NCBI GenBank assembly: GCA_937873315.1 | Contig: CALMQX010000040.1 | Coordinates: 62,001 to 126,000 of the forward strand | Direction of reading: 5' to 3' | Source: an uncultured Nostocoides sp. | GTDB lineage: Bacteria > Actinomycetota > Actinomycetes > Actinomycetales > Dermatophilaceae | DNA length: 64,000 nucleotides | In this document: piece after piece, positions 7,785 to 16,770 of the stretch | Numbering within the stretch: position 1 is the stretch's first letter | Layout of the letters: the number at the start of each line of letters is the position of its first letter | Notes under the pieces: model-generated | Told to the model about the DNA's origin: nothing | Seen by the model: the letters and a program-made list of their open reading frames with translations, nothing else | Databases searched by the model: none | Position numbers and translations under genes: made by a program

Positions 7785-8714
7785 TCACATGTTGCGCGCC
7801 CCGCGTACCCCGCGAAGCCACGACTGCGCAGCCCGGAAATGGGCATCCGAGGTGAAGGCCGCCACCTGGGCTGGCTGCCGGTCTGCGCGCGCATATGAGC
7901 CAAGGAAGCGCACTTCGGCGCAAATCCGGTGCAGGCCCATCAGGGCCTCGCCGATCCGCTCATCCCGCACATGCCCCTCCAAGTCGATCGAGAAGCAATA
8001 CGAGCCCATCGACTCCTTGGTGGGACGCGACTCCAGCCGGGTCATGTTGATGCCCCGCACGGCGAATTGCTCGAGCAACTCCAGCAGGCCACCCGCGTGG
8101 TCCTCCCGCTGGTACAACACGACGGTGGTCTTGTCGGCCCCGGTGGGTTCGGGCAGCTCGCCGGGACGAGCCACCACGGCGAATCGGGTGACCGCTCCCT
8201 GCATGTCCCCGATGTCATTCGCGAGCACCGAGAGTCCGTGCATGCTCGCCGCTACCGGCGCGCAGACAGCGGCATCGACAGTTGCATCGCCAGCCGCCAC
8301 GCTCTGCGCCGCAGCCGCGGTCGAGAGGGACGGCACGTAGGTCGCCTTCGGCAGATTCGCTCCCACCCAGCCGCGCACCTGGGCCCACGCGTGCGAATGG
8401 GTGCCTAGGCGTCGGACCGCAGCCAGCGACATCCCGGTCGGACCGGCCAGGACAAAGGTGATCGGCACGAGCTGCTCGCCGATGACCACCAAGGGCTCGC
8501 CTGCCGCCAGCGCATCCAGGGTCGCACTGACCCCGCCCTCGACGGAGTTCTCGATCGGAACCACGGCGGCATCGATCTCCCCGGCACGCAGGGCCGCGAA
8601 CGCCGAGTCCACCGAGCTATAGGCCACCCGGTGGTCGGCGCTTTCCGGCGCCCAGGCGTCCAACGCCATCGAGGTGAAGGTCCCCTCGGGGCCTAGGTAC
8701 CCGTAGCGGGTCAT
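7785..8714 (-). CDS. pheA: Prephenate dehydratase
   Basis: Cytosolic enzyme converting prephenate to phenylpyruvate in phenylalanine synthesis. The 309 residues contain a PDT domain starting YGYLGPEGTFTSMAL and ending with the catalytic TRF motif (GAVTRFAVV), then an ACT regulatory domain with the phenylalanine-site motif LESRPTK. Monofunctional, without a chorismate mutase domain, as usual in actinobacteria. The start is ATG 8714, preceded by AAGGAG, one of the clearest Shine-Dalgarno sites in the window; a longer in-frame extension is rejected. The efeU promoter begins right after its stop. Confidence 0.95.
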   Translation of the reverse strand: MTRYGYLGPEGTFTSMALDAWAPESADHRVAYSSVDSAFAALRAGEIDAAVVPIENSVEGGVSATLDALAAGEPLVVIGEQLVPITFVLAGPTGMSLAAVRRLGTHSHAWAQVRGWVGANLPKATYVPSLSTAAAAQSVAAGDATVDAAVCAPVAASMHGLSVLANDIGDMQGAVTRFAVVARPGELPEPTGADKTTVVLYQREDHAGGLLELLEQFAVRGINMTRLESRPTKESMGSYCFSIDLEGHVRDERIGEALMGLHRICAEVRFLGSYARADRQPAQVAAFTSDAHFRAAQSWLRGVRGARNM

Positions 8715-8728
8715 GCTGCTGTGCTCCT

Positions 8729-8756
8729 TGCCGTATGCCGTGTGCCGTAAGCCGTG
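8729..8756. repeat. Four 7-bp tandem units in the pheA leader
   Basis: TGCCGTA, TGCCGTG, TGCCGTA and AGCCGTG follow each other without gaps directly upstream of the pheA ribosome-binding site. No leader peptide rich in Phe codons is visible. Confidence 0.6.
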
Positions 8757-8787
8757 TGCTCGCCCACCAAGGGTAGGCCCTAGCCTG

Positions 8788-9411
8788 GTGAGCGCTATGG
8801 GACTGGACCTCGCCATCACCGCACTCGTCTTCGGGGCGATCTTCCTTGTCGAGCTGCCCGACAAGACCTTCGTGGCCACTCTGGTGTTGGCCACCCGATA
8901 TCGCCCACTTCTCGTGTGGATCGGCGTCGCCGCGGCATTCCTGGTCCAGACCGTGGTTGCCGTGGCCTTCGGTGGGCTCATCTCTCGGCTGCCGCACACG
9001 CCCGTTCAGATTGCGGCGATCAGCCTCTTTGTCCTCGGTGGGCTGATTCTGCTGCGCGGAGCCGCCCGCGCGGAGGCCGAGGAGCAGGAGGCCGAGGAAG
9101 AGTTCGCCGCCAAATCGACTACTGCTGCAACGGGATTGCGCGCGGTGACGACGAGCTTCCTCATCCTCTTTCTCGCGGAGTGGGGTGACCTCAGCCAACT
9201 CCTGACGGCCTCCCTGGCGGCGAAGTACCGAGATCCCCTCTCGGTCGGAGTCGGCGCCTTCCTCGCGCTGGCGACAGTCTCCGGGCTCGCCGCCGTGCTA
9301 GGCCGCGGACTCCTGCAACGACTTCGGCTGGCCACCCTGCGGCGGGTCGGCGGTCTGGTCTGCCTGGCGCTCGCTGTCATCGGGATCGTGCAACTCGCCT
9401 GGGGTTCGTGA
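8788..9411 (+). CDS. TMEM165/GDT1-family (UPF0016) cation exporter
   Basis: A membrane protein of about 204-207 residues with two inverted halves of three helices. The two family motifs are LVELPDKTFVATLV in the first half (the usual Gly is Pro) and LAEWGDLSQLLTASLA in the second; a charged cytosolic loop of Glu/Ala lies between. Family members exchange Mn2+ or Ca2+ for protons and in bacteria often protect against manganese. GTG 8788 and ATG 8797 are in frame; a TAGCCT hexamer at 8781-8786 favours ATG 8797. The 3' end overlaps the convergent glycosyltransferase gene by 114 nt. Confidence 0.88.
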   Translation: MSAMGLDLAITALVFGAIFLVELPDKTFVATLVLATRYRPLLVWIGVAAAFLVQTVVAVAFGGLISRLPHTPVQIAAISLFVLGGLILLRGAARAEAEEQEAEEEFAAKSTTAATGLRAVTTSFLILFLAEWGDLSQLLTASLAAKYRDPLSVGVGAFLALATVSGLAAVLGRGLLQRLRLATLRRVGGLVCLALAVIGIVQLAWGS

Positions 9412-10593
9412 GACCCACCAGAGAATGACGAGAACCGCGAGATCCTGCACCACCATGAAGTTCTGCATCAGCTCGCCGAACCATGCAGGCCAGTCCGGAT
9501 GGGTGAGCCAGGCATTGCCCCACCACGGAATCGCGACGGTGTAGAAGGCCGCCACGATGGCGGCCCAGCCGGCCCGCGCACGATGTTGGGCAGGCTGCGC
9601 GCCGAGGATCGCAAAGATGACCACCACCACCCAGTGGTGATGATGGATCCAGGCCACCGGCGAGAGCAGGCAGGCCAGCAGACCGACCACGGCCACTTCA
9701 CCAATGGAGTCGTGCGCAAGGTAGCGCTGACGGGCCAGCCAGAAGCCTCCGATAGCGACGGCAGCAGCCAAGATCACCCACAGGACGCTGCCCAGCGTGC
9801 TATCCGGCAGAAGCCTGAGCAGGACGCCCCGCAGCGACTGGTTGGAGGAGCCGACATTCGGGCCAAGCCGCGAAGGATCCTGCAGCGCGCCACCCCAAAA
9901 GGTCAGGGACGCTTCAGGCAGCACGACGAAAGCACCGAGCGTCACGAGCACCGCGGTGCCGATCGCGGTGCCGGCTTCGCGCCACCTGCGAGTGACCAGG
10001 AGGTGAATGACGAAGACTCCAGGAGTCAGTTTCACCGCCATCGCCAACCCGATCAGCACCCCTCGAGGAACCCGGCGCAGCCAGAGCGGCCGGGGATTAC
10101 GCAGGTCCATCAGGCAGGCCAGCACCATGAAGGCATTGACCTGGCCGAATCGCAGTCCATCCGCCACCGGCGCAAGCCACAGCATGGGGGCGGTCAGGAC
10201 AGCCAACGCGATGGGTGCCCACGCCCCAAAGCCATGAATCAGGCGCCACCCGGCATACCAAACGATGGCTGTCGTGGCGAGGATCTGCAGACCGGTCCAG
10301 ATCCAGCCAACCGCGCCGAAGGGGACCAGGGCCAGCGGAATCGCTAGCAGTGCAGCGAACGGCGGATAGGTGAACGGCAGCAGTTGCGGTGACTCGGTGA
10401 GGGCCGAGTAGATCGGGCGACCGGTCAGGACGGACACACCCGCCTCCCGGTACACCTCGACGTCGACCTGCCACTGGTCGAAGGGCCAGAACACCAGGTA
10501 CCTCAAGACCATCGGGGTCGCGGCGGCCAGGATGATCGCCGCAGCTGCCACCCAGAGCAGAGGTTGCGGGAAGCGGGATCGCACAGCTGTCAC
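9298..10593 (-). CDS. GT-C mannosyltransferase, GT87/PimE-like
   Basis: Polytopic membrane enzyme, about 431 residues and roughly ten hydrophobic helices, resembling GT87 polyprenol-phosphomannose-dependent alpha-mannosyltransferases. The acidic segment DVEVYREAG in the first external loop is the expected catalytic region, followed by FTYPPFAALLAIPLA, typical of the family. The likely role is adding mannose to a lipid or wall polymer outside the membrane. GTG 10593 was chosen because it follows the divergent promoter region; longer frames antisense to the next gene are rejected. The last 38 codons are antisense to the Gdt1 gene, so the true stop could be checked. Confidence 0.8.
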   Translation of the reverse strand: MTAVRSRFPQPLLWVAAAAIILAAATPMVLRYLVFWPFDQWQVDVEVYREAGVSVLTGRPIYSALTESPQLLPFTYPPFAALLAIPLALVPFGAVGWIWTGLQILATTAIVWYAGWRLIHGFGAWAPIALAVLTAPMLWLAPVADGLRFGQVNAFMVLACLMDLRNPRPLWLRRVPRGVLIGLAMAVKLTPGVFVIHLLVTRRWREAGTAIGTAVLVTLGAFVVLPEASLTFWGGALQDPSRLGPNVGSSNQSLRGVLLRLLPDSTLGSVLWVILAAAVAIGGFWLARQRYLAHDSIGEVAVVGLLACLLSPVAWIHHHHWVVVVIFAILGAQPAQHRARAGWAAIVAAFYTVAIPWWGNAWLTHPDWPAWFGELMQNFMVVQDLAVLVILWWVSRTPGELHDPDDSERQADQTADPPQGGQPKSLQESAA

Positions 10594-10613
10594 CGGACCA
10601 TTGTCGCAACACG

Positions 10614-10619
10614 TAGCCT
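10614..10619 (+). promoter_or_regulatory. -10 hexamer TAGCCT of exported membrane protein gene
   Basis: TAGCCT is 7 nt before GTG 10627 and places the start exactly at a good signal peptide, excluding the longer frame from 10564. Confidence 0.6.
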
Positions 10620-10626
10620 GCTGTCT

Positions 10627-12837
10627 GTGACCCACCGAGCCCGACGTGCCGTATTGGCGCTGCTGCTCACGCTGGGTGTGTATGCCGCAGGAGCCCCGAG
10701 CGCGCTGGCTGGAGTGCTTCCCGGGGACACCGAGACGCCCGGCGCATTGGTGGTCATCGGTACCGGCGGCATCACGGTCGACGACATCACCGCCGATGCC
10801 ACGCCGAATCTGTGGCACCTCTTCACCGAGGGCTCGGCCGCGGTCATGACCCTCAGCGCGGCCACCCGATCCACCTGTCCGGTGGATGGCTGGCTCAGTT
10901 TGTCGGCGGGCACCGGGGTGACCGCGCCGCGCGACGCCGGCACAGATGCAGCGTTGTGCCCGGCCATTCTTGAGCCCACCCCGGTCGCCTCCAGTGACGC
11001 GGTCGAGGTGCCGGGTTGGGCGACCTACCGGAGCGCCGCCGAAGAGCACCGGGCGAACATCGGAACTCTAGGTCAGCGCCTGGCGGTCGCACCGGCCTGC
11101 GTGAAAGCGATTGGTCCGGGTGCCGCGCTCGCCGCCGCCGGCCCCGACGGGCGGGCCGCGCGATACTCGCCCTACTCCGTCGATTCGCTCATCGATGACC
11201 TGGCCACCTGTCCGGTGACCTTCGTGGATGTGGGGTCGGTTCGCGGACCGGACGCGCCTCCCGGCGAGGTCGTTGCGGGCACCCGGGTGGATCAGATCAA
11301 CCAACTGGACAACCGGGTGGGCGAGGTCCTGGCGGCCGGTCCGAATGGGGCGGACTATGTCGTACTCAGCCTGTCCGATAGCGGGACTGACGCCCGCTTG
11401 CGGGTGGCGGTGGCTCGAGGACCTCGCTTTGGCCCCGGGATGCTGGAGTCGCTCTCGACCCGTCAGCCTGGACTCATTCAGGCCGCGGATATCACCGCGA
11501 CCGCGCTCTGGCTCGAGCGCCACGAGCTCCCCGAGGGGATCGATGGCCGACCGCTTGAGGTGACACCCGCCCTGGACGCCTCCGATGAGCGAGCCACAGA
11601 GCGGTGGAATGCGCTGGTCGACCTGCAGGACGCCGCGACCCAGGTGCACGAACTCGTGGAGCCCTTCTTCATCATCTATGGCGCGACAACGATCGCCTTC
11701 TTCTTCCTCGCCTGGCTGTGGTGGACCCGCCGACGAGCACGCATGACCGAGGTATCTCGACTGAGGTACCTCGACGTCGTGGAGTTCCTCGCACTCTGGA
11801 CAGCCTGCGTGCCCGCCGCGACCTTTATTGCCGGCGTCTTCCCGTGGTGGCGGCTGGGCTGGCCCTTGGCCGCCTTGGTCGGCACCGTCGCGATCATCGC
11901 CGGCTTGTGTGCCCTGATCGCGCATCGAGGGCCCTGGCGTCGCTACCCCGCCGGAGCCATCGGGTCCGTCAGCGCGCTGACGGCGGCGACCATCGCGACC
12001 GATGTCGTGACCGGATCCCACTTGCAGTTGCTAGGTCTGATGGGCCTGCAGCCGGTCGGGGGTGGGCGCTTCTATGGGATGGGCAATGTGGCCTTCGCCC
12101 TCTTTGCCACGGCCATGATTCTGCTCGCCGCCGTGATCGCGGCCGTCCCGCTCGCGCAGGGACGACGGTCCGCCGCGGTCATCACCGTGGCGACCTTGGC
12201 GGTAGCCGCGGTGGCGGTCGATGGGCTGCCCTTCTGGGGTGCCGATGCCGGCGGGCCCCCGGCCCTGATCGCGGGCTTCGCCATCCTGCTGTATGCCGTT
12301 CGCGGGCGCGCGATCACCTGGCGACGCTTCGTCACGGCCGGGCTTATCGCGGTGCTCTTGGTGGCCCTACTCGGTGTCGCGGACTGGCTGCGGCCAGTGG
12401 ACCAGCGCACCCACCTGGGCGACTACGTGCAGCGGGTGATTGACGGCACCGCCTGGGGTGTCATCACCGACAAGGCCTCGGCCAATCTGGCCATCCTGGC
12501 CGGGGCGGATCAGCGCATCGCACCGATCGTGCCGATCGTCCTGCTCGTGCTCCTGGCCGCTGTGGTTATGCCGGAGTCCCGGCTCGGGCGACCGCTTGGC
12601 CTGCTGTGGCAAGCCTCGAAGCTGATGCAGGTCGGCGTGATCAGTGTGTTGGTCTGCCTGCTGGTCGGCATGATCATCAATGACTCTGGCGTTGCGGTGG
12701 CCGCAGCGGCCTCGCCATTGCTCTTCCCGCTGCTGATCGCGCTCCAACTTCGCATGCTGCACGGTGACGAGCGGGGCGCGGCCAGCACCCGCGCCGGGCG
12801 GAGCGGTCGGGCTCGGCTGCGCGGCCGCGCACGCTGA
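10627..12837 (+). CDS. Large exported membrane protein, alkaline-phosphatase-fold-like N-terminal domain
   Basis: A 736-residue protein with a signal peptide (ending near PSALA), an extracytoplasmic domain of about 330 residues, and eight or more membrane helices. The outer domain begins ALVVIGTGGITVDDITADAT and contains short motifs reminiscent of the alkaline phosphatase/sulfatase fold (an early Gly-rich strand, NLWHL, and a later LSLSDSGTD), but metal ligands are not convincingly seen. It lies within a cluster of envelope glycosyltransferases, so an envelope role such as polymer processing or transport is inferred. No specific function is assigned. Confidence 0.7.
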   Translation: MTHRARRAVLALLLTLGVYAAGAPSALAGVLPGDTETPGALVVIGTGGITVDDITADATPNLWHLFTEGSAAVMTLSAATRSTCPVDGWLSLSAGTGVTAPRDAGTDAALCPAILEPTPVASSDAVEVPGWATYRSAAEEHRANIGTLGQRLAVAPACVKAIGPGAALAAAGPDGRAARYSPYSVDSLIDDLATCPVTFVDVGSVRGPDAPPGEVVAGTRVDQINQLDNRVGEVLAAGPNGADYVVLSLSDSGTDARLRVAVARGPRFGPGMLESLSTRQPGLIQAADITATALWLERHELPEGIDGRPLEVTPALDASDERATERWNALVDLQDAATQVHELVEPFFIIYGATTIAFFFLAWLWWTRRRARMTEVSRLRYLDVVEFLALWTACVPAATFIAGVFPWWRLGWPLAALVGTVAIIAGLCALIAHRGPWRRYPAGAIGSVSALTAATIATDVVTGSHLQLLGLMGLQPVGGGRFYGMGNVAFALFATAMILLAAVIAAVPLAQGRRSAAVITVATLAVAAVAVDGLPFWGADAGGPPALIAGFAILLYAVRGRAITWRRFVTAGLIAVLLVALLGVADWLRPVDQRTHLGDYVQRVIDGTAWGVITDKASANLAILAGADQRIAPIVPIVLLVLLAAVVMPESRLGRPLGLLWQASKLMQVGVISVLVCLLVGMIINDSGVAVAAAASPLLFPLLIALQLRMLHGDERGAASTRAGRSGRARLRGRAR

Positions 12838-12864
12838 GTCGCCGACGCAACGTCGGGCCTGAGC

Positions 12865-12880
12865 GCGCGTGAGCACGCGC
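12865..12880. terminator. Short hairpin between convergent genes
   Basis: GCGCGT-gagc-ACGCGC forms a perfect 6-bp stem with a 4-nt loop between stops at 12837 and 12905. There is no T-tract. It is a plausible but weak bidirectional terminator. Confidence 0.4.
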
Positions 12881-12904
12881 CGGGGGGCCCTAGCCGGGGC
12901 CGTC

Positions 12905-14332
12905 CTACAGTGGGCGCCACCCGCGCCGGCGTGCCCAGCGCACCGCAGCCACCCACACCGCTAGCACCAGGGCGGGCGCAACAAAGCGCCGGAATCCCAG
13001 GGTGACGTTCTCCACGACCTCGGTCATCCCGGTGACCCGCCCCGGGACATAGGCCATCGCGATCACGGTCAAGCGCGCCGTCGCCAGCATCGCCACTGGC
13101 GCCGACACGGTGGCCGGGAGCGCGGCCCATACCAATGGGTCGTACCACGGCAGCGAATAGGACGCCGAGAAGGCAAAGGCGGCCGTGAGCATGCCGGCGA
13201 CCCAGAGCACCCGCGTCCGCTCATCGACCGGCGTCGACATACGCAGGAAGAGGCTGGCCAGAAGCACCGCCAAGGCAGCGGCCAGCACGGTGATGACGGT
13301 GCGGGCCAGGCCGTTGGGAAGGCCCAGCGCAAGCATGCCTTCGAGCAGCGGGCGCCACGGCATCGCCAGCGACACCGTCTGTCCGGAGCGGAGGATCTGC
13401 ACGTACGAGGCCACTCCGGCCCAGCCATGCAGCAGCACTGCAGCGGCTAGTCCCGCGCCGAGGAAGCCCACCAGGTCACGCCGCCGAGAGCGTCCAAGGA
13501 GGATCACCGGAATCGCCACCACGGCATAGGTGAACTTGGTCGACTCCGCCGATGCGACCGCCAGGCCGGCCACGATGGCCCACCCGAGCCCCCCACGCCC
13601 CCACGCCCAGACAGCCACGACCACGAGCGCGGCCGCGAGGAGGTCAAGATGCGCGCCCAGGACCCCGGTGCCGATGACCAGCGGATTGAAGGTCCACAAC
13701 ACATCGATCCGGCCATGCTGGCGCTGCGGCAGGTGTGCGCGCAGCAGGGCGCGCACGCCGAGCCAGGCAAGCACACAGACCACCTGCCAGACCCACACCG
13801 AAACCCGGAGGTTGTCGTGTCCAATCCAGGCGCAGGCAGCGTGGACCAGCGTCGCCATCGGCCCGTAGACGCTGGGCTGGGTCGTCCATGGGGCTTCGAC
13901 GTGGCTGGCCAATGGATCTGTGCCGCCCTGCCAGCCGATCGGGGACTGCACCCACGGGTCGCCGCCCTCGAGGGTGATCTGGCCGTACGCGAGGTAGTTC
14001 AGATGGTCGGCGGAGCCAAAAGGCGAGGTGAGCAGGGCCAAGCCGGCGATCAGGACCGGCCAGAACCAGCCCACCTCGGGCTGCCAGCGTCGCCGGATGG
14101 CTGAGACCAAGGCCAGCCCGGCAATGCCATAGGCCGACCAGAGCACCCCGGTCACCGCCGCCGGAGAGAGCGCGATCGGCAGCAGCGTCCCGGGCGCCCA
14201 GCCTCGAGCGCCCAGGTCAGGCATGGCGGCATTCGGACGGCTAGCGCCCACGACCCACATCGCCGTCAAGGAGACCGCGAAGGCCAGCGCCTCCGGGGCG
14301 ATCCTGGTATCCCGTCGGGTCGCGCGGGCCAT
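12905..14332 (-). CDS. GT-C alpha-(1->6)-mannosyltransferase, MptA/MptB-like
   Basis: A 475-residue polytopic membrane protein with about 12 helices, similar to polyprenol-phosphomannose-dependent alpha-1,6-mannosyltransferases. The first outer loop shows GSADHLNYLAYGQITLEGGD followed by DPWVQSP and SVYGPMATL, the pattern of MptB-type enzymes with an acidic catalytic centre. These build mannan cores of lipoglycans in actinobacteria. The ATG 14332 overlaps the stop of the GT2 gene by 1 nt (TGATG), so the two are translationally coupled; the longer frame within the GT2 gene is rejected. Confidence 0.82.
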   Translation of the reverse strand: MARATRRDTRIAPEALAFAVSLTAMWVVGASRPNAAMPDLGARGWAPGTLLPIALSPAAVTGVLWSAYGIAGLALVSAIRRRWQPEVGWFWPVLIAGLALLTSPFGSADHLNYLAYGQITLEGGDPWVQSPIGWQGGTDPLASHVEAPWTTQPSVYGPMATLVHAACAWIGHDNLRVSVWVWQVVCVLAWLGVRALLRAHLPQRQHGRIDVLWTFNPLVIGTGVLGAHLDLLAAALVVVAVWAWGRGGLGWAIVAGLAVASAESTKFTYAVVAIPVILLGRSRRRDLVGFLGAGLAAAVLLHGWAGVASYVQILRSGQTVSLAMPWRPLLEGMLALGLPNGLARTVITVLAAALAVLLASLFLRMSTPVDERTRVLWVAGMLTAAFAFSASYSLPWYDPLVWAALPATVSAPVAMLATARLTVIAMAYVPGRVTGMTEVVENVTLGFRRFVAPALVLAVWVAAVRWARRRGWRPL

Positions 14333-15042
14333 CAGCCGCCCGCTGCCGGCCGCGCCCGCGATCGACGCCGAAGCGCGAGCCACACATCGCGATACTGCGC
14401 CGCCCGATGAACCTGTCCCCGCCAGTCCCGGCCGCTGACGCGATGCTGCAGTGCGCACGGCACTTCGAGCACGCTCAATCCCGCCCGCAAGACGTCCACA
14501 GTGAGCCCAACCTCCACTCCCCAGCCGCGCGCAAGCGGCAGGGCGGCCACCACGGCAGCTCGGGACAGGCACCTCATTCCCGACAGTGGCTGGGTCATGG
14601 TTCGACCGGTGTGCCGGGCGATCCCGTCGCGGGCCAATCGAACGACGAAGCCATGACCACCGCCAGCGCTCGTCTGTGGAGGCAGAGTCGCGATCGTCAT
14701 CTCCGCCTCCCCAGCAAGCACCGGGGGGACCAGCACGGCCAACTCAACTGCAGACGCCTCCAAGTCACCATCGACAAAGAGGACCGCCTGAGGTGGTGCG
14801 TCGCCCAGCGCCTGAAGGCCGGAGGTGAGGGCCGCCGCCTTGCCACGGTTGCGTGGATGTCGAACCACCACCGCGCCCGCGCGTTCAGCGATCAACGCGG
14901 TGTCATCGGTACTGCCGTCATCCACCACGATGACCTGAGTTAGTCCCGGAATCCTCGCGAGTCCGGCCAGCGTGGCGGCAATGCGCTCGGCCTCGTCCTT
15001 GCAGGGAACGATGGCCGCGATCTGACCCGGGTGGTCAAGCAC
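14332..15042 (-). CDS. GT2-type glycosyltransferase
   Basis: A soluble GT-A fold transferase of 236 residues. It has the GT2 start IAAIVPCKDEAERIAATLAG, the nucleotide-binding VVDDGSTDDTA, and DGDLEAS as the DxD metal motif. It resembles small dolichol-phosphate-mannose or glucosylphosphoglycerate synthase-like enzymes. Coupled to a polyprenol-P-mannose-using transferase downstream, it could make the lipid-linked sugar donor, but it lacks membrane helices. The GTG start at 15042 lies 9 nt after the stop of the DUF5926 gene. The exact donor and acceptor are not determined. Confidence 0.85.
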   Translation of the reverse strand: MLDHPGQIAAIVPCKDEAERIAATLAGLARIPGLTQVIVVDDGSTDDTALIAERAGAVVVRHPRNRGKAAALTSGLQALGDAPPQAVLFVDGDLEASAVELAVLVPPVLAGEAEMTIATLPPQTSAGGGHGFVVRLARDGIARHTGRTMTQPLSGMRCLSRAAVVAALPLARGWGVEVGLTVDVLRAGLSVLEVPCALQHRVSGRDWRGQVHRAAQYRDVWLALRRRSRARPAAGG

Positions 15043-15051
15043 GCCGCCGCC

Positions 15052-15951
15052 TCAGCGCAAGGTGACTTGACGACTGAGCAGTCCCGAACGCGCTCGACGC
15101 TCATCCGCGCTCAGCGGTCGATCGCTGGCCAGCGCAGCGGCATACCGCTGGCCAAAGTTCGCCAGCTCGTCCTCATAGTCAGCGGCCTCCAGGGCGGGAT
15201 CGAGATCCCAGACCGGAACCAGGAGTCCACAGGCGCGGAAGGCACCGAGCAGCCGGGTCGGGCCACCCAGGGCGGCGTCCCCGGCCGCGTGCATCCGCGC
15301 GAGCGCATCGGTGGCGCGGTCCTCGTCATCGCCCAGGATGAGCCGGATGTGGCTGCGATCGCCGATCCGCACGAAGTAGGCCGAGGGCAGTGCAGCCATT
15401 CGCGTGGTCGGCACCACGGTGGCATTGGCCCGCTCCAGGGACGCCGCTGACTCGGCGTCGAGGTCCTCCTGAGCCACCCAGAAGTCGAAGCCTTCGTGCA
15501 CCTCCACCTCGAAGGCAGCCTCAGGGACGATGAGGTCCTGCAAGCGCGGAGTGTCGCCGGTCACCGCCGGCAGGTGCGTCACCGGGGATCCGGCCGGAGC
15601 GCTCAGCGCCGCGAGCAGGGCCGCGGCCAGATCGCGGGAGGCATCGCCGGAGGAGCCACTGGTCTGCGTGGCCACGAATACGGTCCCGTCGGCGCGATGC
15701 AAGGCCGGCCAGGCGAGCGGCAATACGGTCGCCACGGTGACCTCGGTGGCAGCGCCCTCCGGCAGGCTCTCGGGGCGCAGCGTCAGTCGCGCGGTCGCGG
15801 CCGGGAGGATCTCGCGGATGGCCACCCAGTCGCTCTCACCGACCAGCCCTTTGAACGGACGTCCCGCGAAGGGCACAGCCGCGCTCCGCTCAGGTCGTGC
15901 GGCCCGCCGGCTGCTCTCTGGTCCCGTGCGTCGACGCGATGCCTTGCCCAT
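15052..15951 (-). CDS. DUF5926 family protein
   Basis: A 299-residue cytosolic protein of an actinobacteria-specific family of unknown function. The basic start MGKASRRRTG and the body (PFAGRPFKGLVGESDWVAIREI near residue 27; repeated acidic Ala-rich helices; VPVWDLDP near the C-terminus) match DUF5926. No catalytic motif can be named. The ATG 15951 follows ACCCTA/TAGGGT (minus strand) at 8 nt, within the stop region of the upstream glycerophosphodiesterase gene. It is followed by the GT2 and MptB-like genes on the same strand. Confidence 0.85.
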   Translation of the reverse strand: MGKASRRRTGPESSRRAARPERSAAVPFAGRPFKGLVGESDWVAIREILPAATARLTLRPESLPEGAATEVTVATVLPLAWPALHRADGTVFVATQTSGSSGDASRDLAAALLAALSAPAGSPVTHLPAVTGDTPRLQDLIVPEAAFEVEVHEGFDFWVAQEDLDAESAASLERANATVVPTTRMAALPSAYFVRIGDRSHIRLILGDDEDRATDALARMHAAGDAALGGPTRLLGAFRACGLLVPVWDLDPALEAADYEDELANFGQRYAAALASDRPLSADERRARSGLLSRQVTLR

Positions 15952-15959
15952 GACGCCCC

Positions 15960-15965
15960 ACCCTA
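15960..15965 (-). promoter_or_regulatory. -10 hexamer TAGGGT of DUF5926 gene
   Basis: TAGGGT lies 8 nt before ATG 15951 and overlaps the stop codon of the upstream gene; the spacing is slightly longer than most others here. Confidence 0.4.
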
Positions 15966-16751
15966 GTGCGCGAGCTCGGCTACCATCGCGCGCACCTCGG
16001 CTGGGCGGTTCGTGATGATGACATCGACCTCTTGCTCGAGGCAGCGCTCAACGTCCGGGCGCTCGTCCACGGTCCAGACAAAGATCGTGTGACCCCGCCG
16101 CCGATGGGCCTTGACCTTGTGAGTGGACTGCAGGAAGCCGACGTCCAGACCGACCCGGGTCACTCCGCTCGGCAGTGAGCCGTCGATGCTGGCAGACGGC
16201 TTGCCCTTCTCAATCAGGTAAACCAAGGGCAGTCGGGGCGCCAGGCGTCGCATTCGGGTCACGGCCGTCGGCGAGAAGGACATCACCACCGGGTCGATGC
16301 CGTGGGCCGGGCCATCGGCGAGCCCGCGGGCCCGCAGGAGAGCAGCAAGTTCACGCTCCACCAGGCCGCCAAAGCGGCTCGGGTGTTTGGTCTCAATGAG
16401 CGTGAGCAGGGGGGTCGCGCGGGCGTCATCCGCGATGGTGTCGAGCAGGATCTCCAAGGTGAGAAGTTCAGCCCGCCGACGGCCCCGCACGCCGTCCGCC
16501 AAGCCAGCGCCTGCGGCCCAGTCGAATGCCGCCAGTTGCTCGGCGGTGAGCGAGGAGACGATGCCGGTTCCGGAGGAGGTCCGATCGACGCTGCGGTCGT
16601 GAATGCACACCAGCTGGCGGTCCGAGGTGAGGCGCACATCGGTCTCGACACCGTCAGCGCCCACCTGGAGGGCCAATTCGTATGCCGCCTTGGTGTGTTC
16701 GGCCTCGGCAGCGCTCGCGCCCCGGTGGGCAACGATCAACGGGATGTGCAC
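15963..16751 (-). CDS. Glycerophosphodiester phosphodiesterase
   Basis: Predicted GDPD hydrolase of 262 residues that splits glycerophosphodiesters into glycerol 3-phosphate and an alcohol. The active-site HRGASAAEAEHT (HRG with the first His), the metal-binding GADGVETDVRLTSDRQLVCI and the second catalytic His in IHDRSVDRTS are in order; the C-terminal FVWTVDERPDVERCLE is typical. The GTG 16751 has AAGGA about 7 nt upstream. No signal peptide is seen, so it is probably cytosolic. It lies 19 nt after the GPH transporter gene, suggesting co-transcription and possibly uptake of its substrate. Confidence 0.93.
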   Translation of the reverse strand: MHIPLIVAHRGASAAEAEHTKAAYELALQVGADGVETDVRLTSDRQLVCIHDRSVDRTSSGTGIVSSLTAEQLAAFDWAAGAGLADGVRGRRRAELLTLEILLDTIADDARATPLLTLIETKHPSRFGGLVERELAALLRARGLADGPAHGIDPVVMSFSPTAVTRMRRLAPRLPLVYLIEKGKPSASIDGSLPSGVTRVGLDVGFLQSTHKVKAHRRRGHTIFVWTVDERPDVERCLEQEVDVIITNRPAEVRAMVAELAH

Positions 16752-16770
16752 GCGGTGATCCTTCCAGACC

